Assembly (NCBI GenBank): GCA_021836225.1
Contig: JAKBJA010000131.1
Coordinates: 1-7,718, forward strand
Reading direction: 5' to 3'
DNA: 7,718 nt
Origin: Pseudomonadota bacterium
GTDB lineage: Bacteria > Pseudomonadota > Gammaproteobacteria > Burkholderiales > Thiobacillaceae
This document shows, piece by piece, positions 6,000 to 7,718 of this stretch (positions are counted from its first letter, which is position 1; each line of letters starts with the position of its first letter). Made by a program: the position numbers and the translations under genes. Under the pieces are notes generated by a model. The model was not told the DNA's origin. It was given only the letters and a program-made list of their open reading frames with translations, and ran no database searches.

Positions 6000-7085
6000 T
6001 CACGCGATAGCGGCCGCGATCCGCTCCGCCGCGCGCCCGTCCCAAAGCGGCGGGACACTCCCCTTCTTCGCGCGACCTTCCAGAACGGCGCGCACCTCGC
6101 GCTGCAGCGCGGCCATCTCGTGCCCGACCAGCTTGTTGGTACCCATTGTGACTGTAATAGGGCGCTCCGTGTTCTCGCGCAGCGTCAGGCATGGGACGCC
6201 GAGAAAGGTGGTTTCTTCCTGGATTCCTCCGGAGTCGGTCACCACGACGGCCGCCGAGCGCTGCAGGCCCAGGAATTCCAAGTAGCCGACGGGTTCCTGC
6301 AACAGCAGCCGGTTCCCTGGCCGGGAGTCAAGCTCGAGCGATGCCATCCGGGCCCGCGTGCGCGGGTGCACCGGGAACACCACTGGAATGAGCCGGCTCA
6401 ACTCGGCCAGCGCCCCAAGTATCTCTTTCAGCCGCATCCCGTCGTCCACGTTCGAAGGGCGATGGAGAGTGACGAGCAGATGCCGGGCCGGAATGTTCTT
6501 AAGGCCTGTCGAGCTAGCCTTGGGCAGCAGCCTGACCAGCGTGTCAATCATAACGTTGCCAACGAGGCGGATGCGCTCTTTCGCCACGCCCTCCCGTTCC
6601 AGATTTTGATTGGCGTCCGCCGACGGGGTGAAAAGCACCGATGCCAGTTGGTCGGTGACCACGCGATTGATCTCTTCGGGCATCGTTCGGTCGAACGATC
6701 GCAACCCGGCCTCAACGTGGGCGAATTCGATCAACAGCTTGGAGCAAACCAGCGCCGCGGCCAGCGTGGTGTTTACGTCGCCGTAAACCAGCACCAGATC
6801 GGGCTTGGACTGGAGCAGCACCCCCTCAAGGCGCTTCATGATCTCGCAGGTCTGCGCCGCGTGGCTCCCCGGGCCCACCCCGAGGTTTAGGTCAGGGGCC
6901 GGAATTCCAAGCTGCTCGAAGAAAACCTCGGACATGTTGGCGTCGAAATGCTGGCCGCTGTGCACCACCGTCTGGGAAACCGAGCGCCGGCCGGTGAGCG
7001 CCTGGAGTACGGGCGCCATTTTCATGAAATTGGGACGCGCCCCAACCACGTGGAGAATATGCATAGAGATGACCGCGCCCCTCAC
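6000..7085 (-). CDS. wecB: UDP-N-acetylglucosamine 2-epimerase, non-hydrolysing
   Basis: This 361-residue GT-B fold enzyme interconverts UDP-GlcNAc and UDP-ManNAc in the cytoplasm. The signatures are VVGARPNFMKMAPV at 13-26, YGDVNTT at 101-107 with Asp103, HVEAGLRS at 123-130 with Glu125, PEEINR at 136-141 with Glu138, TLHRPSNVDD at 206-215 with His208, and TDSGGIQEE at 283-291. These acidic residues and the histidine match those shown to be needed in E. coli WecB (D95, E117, E131, H213). ARPNF instead of TRPE is common in one branch of the family. WbpI-type enzymes that epimerise a uronic-acid derivative are an alternative. The GTG at 7085 has GAGGGGG at 7093-7099 with a 7-base spacer, whereas the ATG at 7064, which matches the usual family start, has none; I chose the GTG. 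It follows the amidotransferase gene by 18 bases. Confidence 0.92.
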   Translation of the reverse strand: MRGAVISMHILHVVGARPNFMKMAPVLQALTGRRSVSQTVVHSGQHFDANMSEVFFEQLGIPAPDLNLGVGPGSHAAQTCEIMKRLEGVLLQSKPDLVLVYGDVNTTLAAALVCSKLLIEFAHVEAGLRSFDRTMPEEINRVVTDQLASVLFTPSADANQNLEREGVAKERIRLVGNVMIDTLVRLLPKASSTGLKNIPARHLLVTLHRPSNVDDGMRLKEILGALAELSRLIPVVFPVHPRTRARMASLELDSRPGNRLLLQEPVGYLEFLGLQRSAAVVVTDSGGIQEETTFLGVPCLTLRENTERPITVTMGTNKLVGHEMAALQREVRAVLEGRAKKGSVPPLWDGRAAERIAAAIA

Positions 7086-7092
7086 CCGGCGA

Positions 7093-7099
7093 CCCCCTC
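7093..7099 (-). promoter_or_regulatory. Ribosome binding site of the epimerase gene
   Basis: GAGGGGG on the minus strand, seven bases before the GTG at 7085-7083, in the 18-base gap after the amidotransferase stop. It favours the GTG over the ATG at 7064-7062, which is the conventional family start but has no purine run in front of it. Confidence 0.6.
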
Positions 7100-7103
7100 G
7101 CCG

Positions 7104-7718
7104 TCACGTATAGCTAGCGCTGCCTTCAAAGCCTCTCGCCCAGACCTCGAGCGAGACGGCATTGAAAATGCCTTTGAACGAGATTGCGCCGCGACCTGGC
7201 GCCTGCCGGCAATAGGCGGCGTAGCGCCGGCGCAGCCCGGCCTGGTCGATCAGGCCGCAGCGCGCGCTCAGCATCTCGCCGGCCAGCAGCGCCTCAACCT
7301 TTGGCCGCAGATCGTGCTTTAGCCATTGGCTTTGCGGGTTGATGAAGCCCTGCTTGTCCTTGCGCCAGGTAATCTGCGACGGCAGAAGCGGCTCCATCGC
7401 CTTGCGAAAAATCCACTTCGTCCAGCCCTCGCGAAGCTTCAACTCCGGAGCTGCAGGCAGCAGCATCGATACCAGCCGGTAATCCAGGAACGGCAGGCGG
7501 ATTTCCCGCGCAAAGGCCATCGAGCAGCGGTCCTCGTAATGGACCAGCGCCGGCACCGAGAAGCGGTAGACGTCGTCGAGCTGGCGCTCGGGCAGATGCT
7601 TTCCGTTCAGGCCCACCTCAAGGCGAAAGTCCTGATCCTTGAGCAGCGGGCCGCGAATATCGATCTCCGGCGGCCGCATAAACGCCGGCATGTAGCGCTT
7701 GGCCTCGCTCAACTCAAA
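7104..7718 (-). CDS. Asparagine-synthase-type amidotransferase, C-terminal part (partial)
   Basis: The frame is open to the right edge of the window, so the 204 visible residues are the C-terminal third of a longer protein (AsnB-type enzymes run to about 600 residues or more). The synthetase-domain landmarks are clear: YEDRCSMAFAREIRLPFLD (about 60 to 78, counting from the codon at 7712) matches the family pattern ED-R-x-SMA-x-x-x-E-x-R-x-PFLD, and RKDKQGFINPQSQWL (117-131) matches RxKxGFxxPxxxWL. Such enzymes move ammonia from glutamine to an ATP-activated carboxylate: asparagine synthesis in central metabolism, but in polysaccharide loci often proposed to amidate uronic acids, as for WbpS-like proteins. 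The glutaminase domain lies outside the window, so the Cys nucleophile cannot be checked. TGA at 7106-7104 is followed 18 bases later by the epimerase gene, consistent with one transcript. Confidence 0.9.
   Translation of the reverse strand, partial: FELSEAKRYMPAFMRPPEIDIRGPLLKDQDFRLEVGLNGKHLPERQLDDVYRFSVPALVHYEDRCSMAFAREIRLPFLDYRLVSMLLPAAPELKLREGWTKWIFRKAMEPLLPSQITWRKDKQGFINPQSQWLKHDLRPKVEALLAGEMLSARCGLIDQAGLRRRYAAYCRQAPGRGAISFKGIFNAVSLEVWARGFEGSASYT

Noticed and set aside
6120..6890. Plus-strand open frame of 256 codons opposite the epimerase
   Set aside because: It is an antisense shadow of a well-supported epimerase gene, without a ribosome site or recognisable domain.
1..7718. CRISPR array, insertion sequence, tRNA or rRNA
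   Set aside because: I saw no regularly spaced repeats, transposase motifs, paired terminal inverted repeats, or tRNA or rRNA signatures on either strand.

Overview
This GC-rich window (low-to-mid 60s % GC by eye) is a stretch of a bacterial surface-polysaccharide locus (O-antigen, capsule or exopolysaccharide). All eight supportable genes lie on the minus strand, so transcription runs from the right end to the left end. The codon bias, GTG starts and family signatures suggest a high-GC Gram-negative bacterium (a proteobacterium or a related phylum). The sequence does not let me name the taxon.

Layout in the direction of transcription: (1) 7718-7104, C-terminal part of an asparagine-synthase-type amidotransferase, cut by the window edge; (2) 7085-6000, non-hydrolysing UDP-GlcNAc 2-epimerase (WecB family); (3) 5970-4729, GT4 glycosyltransferase of the WbuB type; then a 173-base gap with a dense palindromic GC island; (4) 4555-3233, UDP-N-acetylhexosamine 6-dehydrogenase (WbpA/TviB/WecC family); then a gap of about 430 bases, or about 540 if the next gene starts at its internal GTG, holding a G8 run and a perfect TATAAT hexamer but no convincing gene; (5) 2805-1954, class I SAM methyltransferase; (6) 1957-764, membrane-anchored SGNH/GDSL hydrolase-like protein; (7) 747-142, monotopic phosphoglycosyl transferase (bacterial sugar transferase); (8) 145-1, first 48 codons of a FlaA1/CapD/WbpM-like membrane-anchored nucleotide-sugar dehydratase.

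How they may work together: the epimerase and the dehydrogenase supply an N-acetylhexosaminuronic acid nucleotide (UDP-ManNAcA if used in series, UDP-GlcNAcA if the dehydrogenase acts alone). The amidotransferase could amidate a uronic acid. The FlaA1-like enzyme would make a 6-deoxy-4-keto sugar nucleotide. The sugar transferase would load the first sugar phosphate onto undecaprenyl phosphate, and the GT4 enzyme would add a later sugar. The methyltransferase and SGNH protein are candidates for decorating the glycan. Three gene junctions show 4-base start/stop overlaps or the option of one (GTGA at 142-145, ATGA at 1954-1957, optional GTGA at 6000-6003), which suggests operons with translational coupling. 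The two gaps divide the locus into three blocks.

I found no mobile element, CRISPR array, tRNA or rRNA. I do not see a clearly new system. The most interesting points are the amidotransferase beside the uronic-acid genes, the membrane-anchored SGNH protein, and the two structured gaps.
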